Positions 17,181 to 24,447 of a DNA stretch of 64,000 nt are shown one piece after another. The notes under the pieces were generated by a model, which saw nothing but the letters and a program-made list of their open reading frames with translations, was not told the origin of the DNA and did no database searches. Origin of the DNA: Nocardia yamanashiensis NBRC 100130 (GTDB taxonomy: Bacteria; Actinomycetota; Actinomycetes; Mycobacteriales; Mycobacteriaceae); contig NZ_BDCD01000020.1 of assembly GCF_001613325.1 (NCBI RefSeq), positions 62,001-126,000 on the forward strand, given 5' to 3'. How positions within the stretch are numbered: position 1 is the stretch's first letter; every line of letters starts with the position of its first letter. The position numbers were made by a program, and so were the translations under genes.

Positions 17181-17214
17181 CTACAGCTGTAGTTTGCCGT
17201 CACTACAGTTGTAG
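17181..17214. promoter_or_regulatory. Twin 12-bp palindromes, probable TetR operators
   Basis: CTACAGCTGTAG (17181-17192, perfect) and CTACAGTTGTAG (17203-17214, one centre mismatch) lie 22 bp apart, two helical turns, in the 73-bp gap between the monooxygenase and the divergent tetR. The first touches the 5' untranslated region of the monooxygenase. Both are probably bound by the TetR at 17243-17815. Confidence 0.75.
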
Positions 17215-17242
17215 TCCGACCGAGCGGAAAGAGGAAGACACC

Positions 17243-17815
17243 GTGACCGACACCACGGACCGCCGCGCCGTACTCGCCGATGCCGCCATCACGGTGCTGG
17301 CGCGCAGCGGGTTGCGCGGGCTCACCCACCGGGCGGTCGATCAGGCCGCGGGGCTGCCGGAAGGGTCGTGCTCCAATCTGTTTCGCACCCGCGAGGCGCT
17401 GCTCACCGGCACGGTCGACCGGCTGGCCGAGCGCGACAGTGGCGAGTTGCCTTCGCGGGCACTGGAACTCGGCAGTATCGAGCAGGTCGCCGAGCTGCTG
17501 TGCACGCTCATGACGCGCTGGCTGGGACCGGATCGGAAACGGATGCTCGCCCGCTACGAACTCGCCCTGGAATCCACGCGGCGGCCGGAACTGCGGCGCG
17601 CCCTCGCCGACAGCGGGGCGCGATTCCGGGCGCTCGCGGCGGAACTGCTCGCCGGATTGGGTGCACCGGACGCGGAGGCGCGCGCGCTCGGGTTCGTGGG
17701 CTGCGTCGACGGGTTGATGTTCGATCAGCTGGCCGGTGCGGGCGCGGATTCGCTGGATGCCGGACAGCTGCGGGAGACGCTCACCGTCCTGCTCGGAGCT
17801 TTCACCGTACGATAG
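17243..17815 (+). CDS. TetR-family transcriptional repressor
   Basis: A 190-residue regulator. The N-terminal helix-turn-helix reads AVLADAAITVLARSGLRGLTHRAVDQAAGLPEGSCSNLF, where TetR proteins usually have a tyrosine in the recognition helix (SNLF here). A C-terminal ligand/dimer domain follows. The GTG at 17243 has AGAGGAAG upstream. It most likely represses the divergent monooxygenase and itself through the CTACARYTGTAG palindromes. Its stop is only 7 bp before the LytTR gene, so the LytTR regulator may be co-transcribed with it. The inducer is unknown. Confidence 0.88.
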   Translation: MTDTTDRRAVLADAAITVLARSGLRGLTHRAVDQAAGLPEGSCSNLFRTREALLTGTVDRLAERDSGELPSRALELGSIEQVAELLCTLMTRWLGPDRKRMLARYELALESTRRPELRRALADSGARFRALAAELLAGLGAPDAEARALGFVGCVDGLMFDQLAGAGADSLDAGQLRETLTVLLGAFTVR

Positions 17816-17822
17816 TCCGGCT

Positions 17823-18608
17823 GTGACTCAGACCACCGACACCGGACCCGGCACGCTGCGGGTGCTGGCCGTAGACGACGAGAAGCCGGCTCTGGACGAG
17901 CTGGTGTTCCTGTTGCGCGCGCAGGCCGAGGTGGGCGATATCCATCAGGCCGGGGACGCGACCTCGGCGCTGCGGGTGCTGCGGGCGCATCCGGTCGACG
18001 CGGTGTTCCTCGATATCAATATGCCGGGGCTGGACGGGCTCGAACTCGCGGGCGTGCTGAGCGAATTCGCGCATCCGCCCGCGGTGGTGTTCGTGACCGC
18101 GCACGACGACAAGGCGGTCGCGGCGTTCGATCTCGGGGCGGTCGACTATCTGCTGAAGCCGTTGCGGGAGGCGCGGCTGGCGGAATCGGTGCGGCGGATC
18201 GTGGCCGCGCGCACGGTCGCCGCGCCCGCGCCGGGGCAATCGGATCCGCACGAGGTCATTCCGGTCGAGCTCGGCGGCGTCACCACGCTGGTCGATCGCG
18301 CGGACGTGAGCTGGGTGGAGGCGGACGGCGACTATGCCCGGCTGCACACTCGCGACGGTTCGCATCTGGTGCGGATTCCGCTGTCCGAGTTGGAGAATCG
18401 GTGGCGCGAGGCCGGTTTCGTGCGGGTGCACCGGTCGTACCTGGTGGCGCTGCGGGAGGTCACCGGATTGCGCACAGCGGGGACCGCGACGGTGGTGCGC
18501 TTGCGCGCCGAGGGCGACGCGCCCGCCGTCGAATTGCCGGTGGCGCGGCGTCAGGTGCGCGAGCTCAAGCAAAAGCTGGTCCCGCCGCGCGGCAAGGGCC
18601 TACGGTGA
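17823..18608 (+). CDS. LytTR-family response regulator
   Basis: A 261-residue regulator: an N-terminal receiver with acidic pocket VDDE, phospho-acceptor D64 in VFLDINMPGLDG, the T/K pair VTAHDDKAV, and LLKPLREARL. A C-terminal LytTR DNA-binding domain follows (DRADVSWVEADGDYARLHTRDGSHLVR, RVHRSYLVALREV). LytTR regulators bind pairs of 9-bp direct repeats; such a pair lies at 22277-22306 before the DUF485-actP-acs genes. The GTG start is 7 bp after the tetR stop. The partner kinase is at 14810-15907. Regulation of carboxylate uptake, as for the E. coli pyruvate-responsive LytTR systems, is an inference. Confidence 0.92.
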   Translation: MTQTTDTGPGTLRVLAVDDEKPALDELVFLLRAQAEVGDIHQAGDATSALRVLRAHPVDAVFLDINMPGLDGLELAGVLSEFAHPPAVVFVTAHDDKAVAAFDLGAVDYLLKPLREARLAESVRRIVAARTVAAPAPGQSDPHEVIPVELGGVTTLVDRADVSWVEADGDYARLHTRDGSHLVRIPLSELENRWREAGFVRVHRSYLVALREVTGLRTAGTATVVRLRAEGDAPAVELPVARRQVRELKQKLVPPRGKGLR

Positions 18609-18720
18609 ACGCCGATCCGTCGCGTGAGCACCGTTGGCGGCTCCCGGAAGTCGGGGCTGGAACGCTCCGCTGACGGATGGTGTCATGTCAACGGCCGACC
18701 AGTGACCGCAAGGAGAGACC

Positions 18721-20232
18721 ATGCCCGCCGGGTGGATTCGACGGATCGCGCTGAGTGTGACGCTGCTGGCGGCGGCCACACCCGTGGCGGGCGCGACCGG
18801 CTCCGATATTCCGGCGGGCCTCGATCGGTACTACGGGCAGCGGCTGGACTGGCGGTCGTGCGAGGACGCCACCCTCGACGACGCGGGCGCACTGTGCGCG
18901 AATGTCACTGTGCCGCTGGACTACACCAAGCCCGACGGTCGCACGCTGAGCATCGCGATCTCGCGGATCGCCGCCACCGATCCGGCCCGGCGGCGCGGGG
19001 TGCTGCTGTCGAATCCGGGCGGGCCGGGCGGCAGCGGGCTGCGGTACATGGTGGCCACGCAGAAGAACCTGTCGGATTCGGTACGCGCGCAATACGACCT
19101 GATCGGCATGGACCCGCGCGGCATCGGGCGCTCGGACAAGGTGAGCTGCGCCTTCCCCGTGCCGAGCATCCTCTACTCGGCCGGATTCGACGCCCTCGGC
19201 TACGCCCGCGACACCACCCTCGCGGCCGCGCTCGCCACCGCGTGCACCACGCCCGACGCCGAGAAGATCCGGAACATCACCACCCGCAATACCGCTCGCG
19301 ATATGGATATCGTCCGCAGCGCGCTCGACGAGCAGACGGTCAGCTACTTCGGGGCGTCGTACGGCACCTACCTCGGCTCCGTCTACATGCAGATGTTCCC
19401 GGGCCGAACCGACCGCTTCGTACTCGACAGCGCCGTGGATCCCGACAAGGTGTGGACCCGCCACTACCAGGACATGGGCGCGATCAACGAGTACGCCCTC
19501 GACGACTGGGCAGCCTGGGCGGCGCGACACGACGACGAATACCATTTCGGCGCCACTGCGCCCGCGGTCCGCGCCTTCATCGAGGACATGATCCGCCGGG
19601 CCGCCGCGCATCCCGTCGCCAGCATCAGCTCGGTCTACCTGGTCGACGAGCACACCGTCCCGTTGATGATCTTCGCGCTGCTGGCCAACCCGCAGTGGAA
19701 CGCCCGCCTGGCCACCGTCGTCCGCATGATCTCCGACGGCGTCGACGGTCTCCCCCTGGACCTCGACGACCTCAAAGCCAAAGTGACCGCGGCGGTTCCG
19801 CTGGAAGCGGCGAGCCTGGCCGCCGTCCTGTGCGGCGACAACCGCGCCCCGCAGGACCCCGCCTACTACCAGGCCAATATCGAACGCACCCGCGCCGACC
19901 AGCCCGTATTCGGCGCGTTCGCCAACAACATCACCGCCTGCGCCTACTGGCCCGACCCGGTCGAACCCGCCACCGCGGTCCGCAACGACGCCCCGGCGCT
20001 CATTCTCGTCTCCGAACACGACACCCGCACCGCCTACCAGGAAGGCCTCGCCCTGCACGCGGACCTGACCGCCTCCCGCCTGGTCACCTTGGCCGGCGCC
20101 CGAATCCACGGCGCCTTCCGCGTCGGCCTCAGCCCCTGCGTCACCGCCGCCGTCAACGACTACCTCGCCACCGGCGCCCTCCCCGCCACCGACCTGACCT
20201 GCCACCCCGACCCCAGCTACTTCCCGGCCTGA
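18721..20232 (+). CDS. Secreted alpha/beta-hydrolase peptidase (S33, tripeptidyl-aminopeptidase-like)
   Basis: A 503-residue exported enzyme of the Streptomyces SlpD/SlpE and tripeptidyl aminopeptidase group. A signal peptide (to about residue 26, VAGA-TG) is followed by an alpha/beta-hydrolase fold with oxyanion motif LLSNPGGPGGSGL. The nucleophile is S213 in GASYGTYLG, with D434 in SEHDTRTAY and H463 in GARIHGAF; a C-terminal TAP-like segment closes the protein. Such enzymes release N-terminal peptides outside the cell. AAGGAG precedes the ATG. It lies between the LytTR regulator and the symporter genes with gaps of 112 and 65 bp, so co-regulation is possible but not shown. Confidence 0.85.
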   Translation: MPAGWIRRIALSVTLLAAATPVAGATGSDIPAGLDRYYGQRLDWRSCEDATLDDAGALCANVTVPLDYTKPDGRTLSIAISRIAATDPARRRGVLLSNPGGPGGSGLRYMVATQKNLSDSVRAQYDLIGMDPRGIGRSDKVSCAFPVPSILYSAGFDALGYARDTTLAAALATACTTPDAEKIRNITTRNTARDMDIVRSALDEQTVSYFGASYGTYLGSVYMQMFPGRTDRFVLDSAVDPDKVWTRHYQDMGAINEYALDDWAAWAARHDDEYHFGATAPAVRAFIEDMIRRAAAHPVASISSVYLVDEHTVPLMIFALLANPQWNARLATVVRMISDGVDGLPLDLDDLKAKVTAAVPLEAASLAAVLCGDNRAPQDPAYYQANIERTRADQPVFGAFANNITACAYWPDPVEPATAVRNDAPALILVSEHDTRTAYQEGLALHADLTASRLVTLAGARIHGAFRVGLSPCVTAAVNDYLATGALPATDLTCHPDPSYFPA

Positions 20233-20297
20233 CGGCGTACCCCGACTCGGTGTTGCAGCCGAGCCGGATTCCGGTCGGGCGCTCGTAGGATGAGCCG

Positions 20298-20663
20298 GTG
20301 AATGCCGAGCAGCGGCGACCTGTGCGGGAGCGTGTGGTGCTGGCCGAGCGCCGTGGGGCGCGGACGGTGCGGACGCGGGTGGAGGTGGCCGAGCAGACCG
20401 AGGTCGGGGCGGCGTTGATCGGTGGGTTGATTCGGGCGCAGTTCGGGTTGGCGGCGCGGCTGGGGGTGGGGACGGTGGTGCTGCTCGGGGTTTTGCCGGT
20501 GCTGTTTCTCGGGCCGGTGGGGCGGGCGGAGGTGTTGGGGGTGCGGTTGCCGTGGTTGCTGTTGGGGGTGCTGGCTTTTCCGCTGTTGTACGGGGTGGGG
20601 CGGGTTTATGTGCGCTGGTCGGAGCGGAACGAGCAGGACTTCGCCGAATTGACCGGGGACTGA
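20298..20663 (+). CDS. Small two-helix membrane protein paired with the symporter
   Basis: A 121-residue protein with an arginine-rich, charged N-terminal ~40 residues and two hydrophobic segments (about 56-76 and 83-103), then an acidic tail RWSERNEQDFAELTGD. That topology mirrors the DUF485 proteins that precede ActP symporters. This one lies 1 bp before a symporter gene, so it is probably an accessory subunit or stability partner. I do not recognise it as DUF485 itself. The codon bias here is unusually G-rich. Confidence 0.65.
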   Translation: MNAEQRRPVRERVVLAERRGARTVRTRVEVAEQTEVGAALIGGLIRAQFGLAARLGVGTVVLLGVLPVLFLGPVGRAEVLGVRLPWLLLGVLAFPLLYGVGRVYVRWSERNEQDFAELTGD

Positions 20664-20664
20664 G

Positions 20665-22194
20665 GTGGATTCGCGGGCATCGGGGTTCACCTGGGCGGCG
20701 CTGCTGCTGGCGGCGGTCGCGACGGTGGGGATCGGGGCGTACGGGGTTCGGCTGGCGCGCACCACTTCCGACTTCCTGGTGGCGTCACGCAGTGTGGGGG
20801 CGCGGTGGAATGCGGCTGCGATCTCGGGTGAATATCTCTCGGCGGCAAGCTTTCTCGGCGTCGCCGGACTGATCGCGAAGTACGGCGCGGACGCGCTGTG
20901 GTATCCGGTGGGGTTCACCGCCGGATATCTCGGACTGCTGCTGTTCGTGGCGGCTCCGCTGCGGCGCTCGGGGGCCTACACCGTGCCGGACTTCGCCGAA
21001 TTCCGGCTGGGCTCGGTGCGTTTGCGGCGGCTCGCGGCGCTGGTGGTGGTGCTGGTGTGCGGGGTGTACCTGATTCCGCAGTTCCAGGGCGCGGGACTGA
21101 CCTTGCGGATTCTGCTGGGCGTACCGGACTGGGTGGGCGCGATCGCGGTGGGGGCCATCGTGATCGGGACGGTGGCGGGCGGCGGGATGCGGTCCATCAC
21201 CTTCGTGCAGGCGTTTCAGTACTGGCTGAAGCTCACCGCCATCGCGATTCCCGCACTGGTGCTGGCCGCGCACTTCCTGCGCGGAGCACACGCGCCCGAA
21301 CCGCTGCCGGCCGAATGGCTCGCGCCCGGTGGCGGATTGGGCGGGGCGCATCCGCTGTTCCAGGTGTATTCGCTGATGGTGGCGACATTCCTCGGGACCA
21401 TGGGATTGCCGCACGTGCTGGTGCGGTTCTACACCAACCCGGACGGCCGGGCCGCGCGCACGACCGCATCGACGGTGATCGGGCTGGTCGGATTGTTCTA
21501 CCTTTTCCCGATCCTGCTGGGCGTCTTCGCGCGCCTGTACGTACCGGCCCGGCAGCTCGGTGACGCCTCCGACGCGGCCGTGCTGCTGCTCCCCGGTTCC
21601 GTACTCGACGGGCTGCCCGGTGAACTGCTGGGCGCGCTCGTCGCGGCGGGCGCGATCGCGGCCTTCCTGTCCACCTCCTCGGGCCTGCTGGTCAGCCTCG
21701 CGGGCGTGATCGGAACGGATATGCTGCCCGGCCGAATTCGCGACTTCCGGCTGGCCGCGCTGGTGTCCGGACTGGTCCCGCTGGGACTTTCACTGACCGT
21801 GGCCTCCCTGGACCTTTCTCGCACCGTCGGACTGGCGTTCGCCGTCGCGGCCTCGACCCTGTGCCCGCTGCTGGTGCTGGGCATCTGGTGGCGACGGCTC
21901 ACGGCGGCCGGTGCGGCAGCCGGGTTGATCGCGGGCGGACTGGTCTCCGGCGGTGCGACCGTGGTGTCGGTGACCGGGGGTGTGTCGGAGCGGCTGGCCG
22001 GGGGTTGGCTGGAGGCGGTGCTGAGTTATCCAGCGGCGGTGAGTGTTCCACTCGCCTTCGCCGTCATGATCCTCGTGAGCCGGGTGACGCGCGGCCAGAC
22101 GGTGCCGGAGGTCGCGCGAATCTTCGTGCGGCTACACGCCCCCGAACGGCTCGGATTGGGCGCGGATCGCGAACCGGGTCAGCGCGCCCGCTGA
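20665..22194 (+). CDS. Solute:sodium symporter family (SSS) permease
   Basis: A 509-residue transporter with about 13 helices of the SSS/ActP type. Family signatures include ASRSVGARWNAAAISGEYLSAASFLGVAGLIAKYG near the N-terminus and GTMGLPHVLVRFYTNPDGRAARTTASTVIGLVGLFYL, closely parallel to the second symporter at 22766-24400. The GTG at 20665 follows the stop of the small membrane protein by 1 bp. Likely substrates are acetate, pyruvate or other short carboxylates taken up with Na+ or H+. The preceding two-component system probably controls it, but I see no clear LytTR box directly before this pair. Confidence 0.85.
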   Translation: MDSRASGFTWAALLLAAVATVGIGAYGVRLARTTSDFLVASRSVGARWNAAAISGEYLSAASFLGVAGLIAKYGADALWYPVGFTAGYLGLLLFVAAPLRRSGAYTVPDFAEFRLGSVRLRRLAALVVVLVCGVYLIPQFQGAGLTLRILLGVPDWVGAIAVGAIVIGTVAGGGMRSITFVQAFQYWLKLTAIAIPALVLAAHFLRGAHAPEPLPAEWLAPGGGLGGAHPLFQVYSLMVATFLGTMGLPHVLVRFYTNPDGRAARTTASTVIGLVGLFYLFPILLGVFARLYVPARQLGDASDAAVLLLPGSVLDGLPGELLGALVAAGAIAAFLSTSSGLLVSLAGVIGTDMLPGRIRDFRLAALVSGLVPLGLSLTVASLDLSRTVGLAFAVAASTLCPLLVLGIWWRRLTAAGAAAGLIAGGLVSGGATVVSVTGGVSERLAGGWLEAVLSYPAAVSVPLAFAVMILVSRVTRGQTVPEVARIFVRLHAPERLGLGADREPGQRAR

Positions 22195-22276
22195 CCGCCC
22201 CCGGTCATTCCGGCATGTTCCATGCGGTGGGCGTGTGAATCCCGGCTGCAAGCCTGCCGCGATGACCATTGGCGTA

Positions 22277-22306
22277 ACCGTTCGTCGCGCGGGATCGACC
22301 GTTCGG
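22277..22306 (+). promoter_or_regulatory. LytTR binding site: two 9-bp direct repeats, 12-bp spacer
   Basis: ACCGTTCGT (22277-22285) and ACCGTTCGG (22298-22306) both fit the published LytTR consensus [TA][AC][CA]GTTN[AG][TG], with the expected 12-bp spacing (21 bp start to start). The site is 110 bp before the DUF485 start codon, upstream of where the promoter should be, as expected for activation by the LytTR regulator at 17823-18608. Confidence 0.75.
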
Positions 22307-22415
22307 CGCACGACCGCGGGCGTTCAGCGAGTGACCCAGCCCACATCATGGTCCGGTCACGGTCGGCTGGATACGGTCTGCGGCAAGTAAGCCACGTCAC
22401 ACGCTAGGACGTTCG

Positions 22416-22769
22416 ATGAGTACGACAGAGGTCGGCGGATCCACCCCGCCGCACACGCCCACGGCGGCGGAATTCGCCGCGGTGCAGGCCAGCCCCGAGT
22501 TTCAGGAGCTGCGGAATCGGCTGCGCCGGTACGTCTTCCCGATGACGGCGCTGTTCCTCACCTGGTACCTGGTGTACGTGCTGCTCGGCGCGTACGCCCA
22601 CGACTTCATGGCCACCAAGGTCGTCGGGAACATCAACGTCGGCCTGGTGCTGGGACTCGGGCAGTTCGTGTCGACGTTCCTGATCACCGGCCTGTACGTG
22701 CGGTTCGCCAACCGGGAGCTGGATCCGCGCGCCGCGGCCATTCGCAATGAGATGGAGGGCCGGGCGTGA
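22416..22769 (+). CDS. DUF485 membrane protein, ActP partner
   Basis: A 117-residue protein with a proline/alanine-rich start, a conserved amphipathic stretch (ASPEFQELRNRLRRYVFPMTALFLTWYLVYVLLGAYA) and two helices, the second in VGLVLGLGQFVSTFLITGLYVRFANRELDP. This is the DUF485/YjcH family, whose genes almost always precede acetate permeases. Its stop overlaps the GTG of the symporter gene, so the two are translationally coupled. A LytTR box lies 110 bp upstream. The exact role of DUF485 proteins is not settled. Confidence 0.92.
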   Translation: MSTTEVGGSTPPHTPTAAEFAAVQASPEFQELRNRLRRYVFPMTALFLTWYLVYVLLGAYAHDFMATKVVGNINVGLVLGLGQFVSTFLITGLYVRFANRELDPRAAAIRNEMEGRA

Positions 22770-24400
22770 GCACCGTGACCTATGCCGCCGCCGCGACCGT
22801 CGGCAATCCGGCCGCCAATATCGCGATCTTCGCGCTGTTCGTCGCCGTCACCATGGTGGTGGTGATCAAGGCCAGCCGCAACAATGCCAGCGCGGCCGAC
22901 TTCTTCACCGGCGGGCGCGGGTTCTCCGGCCCGCAGAACGGCATCGCCATCGCGGGCGATTACCTTTCCGCCGCAAGCTTTCTCGGCATCGCGGGCGCCA
23001 TCGCCGTCTACGGCTACGACGGCTTCCTGTACTCCATCGGCTTCCTGGTGGCCTGGCTGGTAGCGCTGCTGCTGGTGGCCGAAATGCTCAGGAACACCGG
23101 CAAATTCACCATGGCCGATGTGCTCAGCTTCCGTTTGAAGCAGGGCCCGGTGCGCACCGCGGCCGCCCTCACCACCCTCGCGGTGTCGCTGTTCTATCTG
23201 CTGGCGCAGATGGCCGGCGCGGGCGGCCTGGTGGCGCTGCTGCTGGATATCAAGAGCCGCACCGGCCAGTCCGTGGTGATCGCCGTGGTCGGCGTGCTCA
23301 TGATCGCGTACGTGCTGATCGGCGGTATGAAGGGCACCACCTGGGTGCAGATCATCAAGGCCGTGCTGCTCATCGCCGGCGCGGCGTTCATGACGGTGCT
23401 GGTGCTGGGCAAGTTCGGGTTCAACTTCTCCGAGATCCTCGGTTCGGCGCAGCAGCATGTGTCCGAATCGGCCACCAAGGCGGTCGCCAAGCGTGACGTC
23501 CTCGCGCCCGGCGCGCAGTACGGCGGCAGCGGCACCTCCAAGCTGAACTTCGTCTCGCTGGGCCTGGCGCTGGTGCTCGGCACCGCCGGTCTGCCGCACG
23601 TGCTGATGCGCTTCTACACGGTCCCGACCGCCAAGGAAGCGCGCCGTTCGGTGGTGTGGGCGATCGGCCTGATCGGCGCGTTCTACCTGTTCACCCTGGT
23701 GCTCGGCTACGGCGCGGCGGCCATCGTGGGCCCGGACAAGATCCTGGCCGCGGCCGGCGGGCAGAACGCGGCGGCCCCGCTGCTGGCGTTCGAACTGGGC
23801 GGCGTGCTGCTGCTGGGCATCATCTCGGCGGTGGCGTTCGCGACCATCCTGGCCGTGGTCGCCGGTCTGACCATCACCGCGTCGGCGTCCTTCGCGCACG
23901 ACATCTACGCCGGAGTCATCAAGCGCGGCAAGGTTTCCGACGCCGAGCAGGTGAAGGTCTCCCGGATCACCGCCGTGGTGGTCGGCATCATGGCCATCGG
24001 CCTGGGCATTCTCGCCAATGGCCAGAACATCGCCTTCCTGGTGGCCCTGGCGTTCGCGGTGGCGGCCTCGGCGAACCTGCCGACCATCCTGTACTCGCTG
24101 TTCTGGAAGCGCTTCAACACCACCGGCGCGCTGTGGAGCATGTACGGCGGCCTGATCTCCACCATCGTGCTGATCGTCTTCTCCCCCGCCGTGTCCGGTT
24201 CCAAGACGGCCATGCTGCCCAGCATGGACTTCGACTGGTTCCCGTTGTCCAACCCGGGCATCGTGTCCATCCCGCTGGCCTTCGTGCTCGGTATCGCCGG
24301 CACCTTCGCCGGCCGCGGCAAGGAGGATCCGGGCAAGGCCGCGGAGATGGAAGTCCGTTCCCTCACGGGCGTCGGCGCCGAGCAGGCCATCGCGCACTGA
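22766..24400 (+). CDS. actP: Cation/acetate symporter, ActP/MctC-like
   Basis: A 544-residue SSS-family permease with about 13 helices. Diagnostic stretches are ADFFTGGRGFSGPQNGIAIAGDYLSAASFLGIAGAIAVYGYDG, LVLGTAGLPHVLMRFYTVPTAKEARRSVVWA and the C-terminal LSNPGIVSIPLAFVLGIAGTFAG, all typical of ActP. It imports acetate and often propionate, pyruvate or glycolate. It is coupled to DUF485 upstream, and acs follows 47 bp later, giving an uptake-plus-activation operon. The gene is complete with no odd features. Confidence 0.9.
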   Translation: MSTVTYAAAATVGNPAANIAIFALFVAVTMVVVIKASRNNASAADFFTGGRGFSGPQNGIAIAGDYLSAASFLGIAGAIAVYGYDGFLYSIGFLVAWLVALLLVAEMLRNTGKFTMADVLSFRLKQGPVRTAAALTTLAVSLFYLLAQMAGAGGLVALLLDIKSRTGQSVVIAVVGVLMIAYVLIGGMKGTTWVQIIKAVLLIAGAAFMTVLVLGKFGFNFSEILGSAQQHVSESATKAVAKRDVLAPGAQYGGSGTSKLNFVSLGLALVLGTAGLPHVLMRFYTVPTAKEARRSVVWAIGLIGAFYLFTLVLGYGAAAIVGPDKILAAAGGQNAAAPLLAFELGGVLLLGIISAVAFATILAVVAGLTITASASFAHDIYAGVIKRGKVSDAEQVKVSRITAVVVGIMAIGLGILANGQNIAFLVALAFAVAASANLPTILYSLFWKRFNTTGALWSMYGGLISTIVLIVFSPAVSGSKTAMLPSMDFDWFPLSNPGIVSIPLAFVLGIAGTFAGRGKEDPGKAAEMEVRSLTGVGAEQAIAH

Positions 24401-24447
24401 TCGGCAATCCCCGTGCCCCGCATGACTTTTCGACAGGAGATTACGCA

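Noticed and set aside
18609..18720. Second LytTR box before the secreted peptidase
   Set aside because: Only one partial 9-mer (ACCGTTGGC) is present, with a mismatch and no spaced partner.
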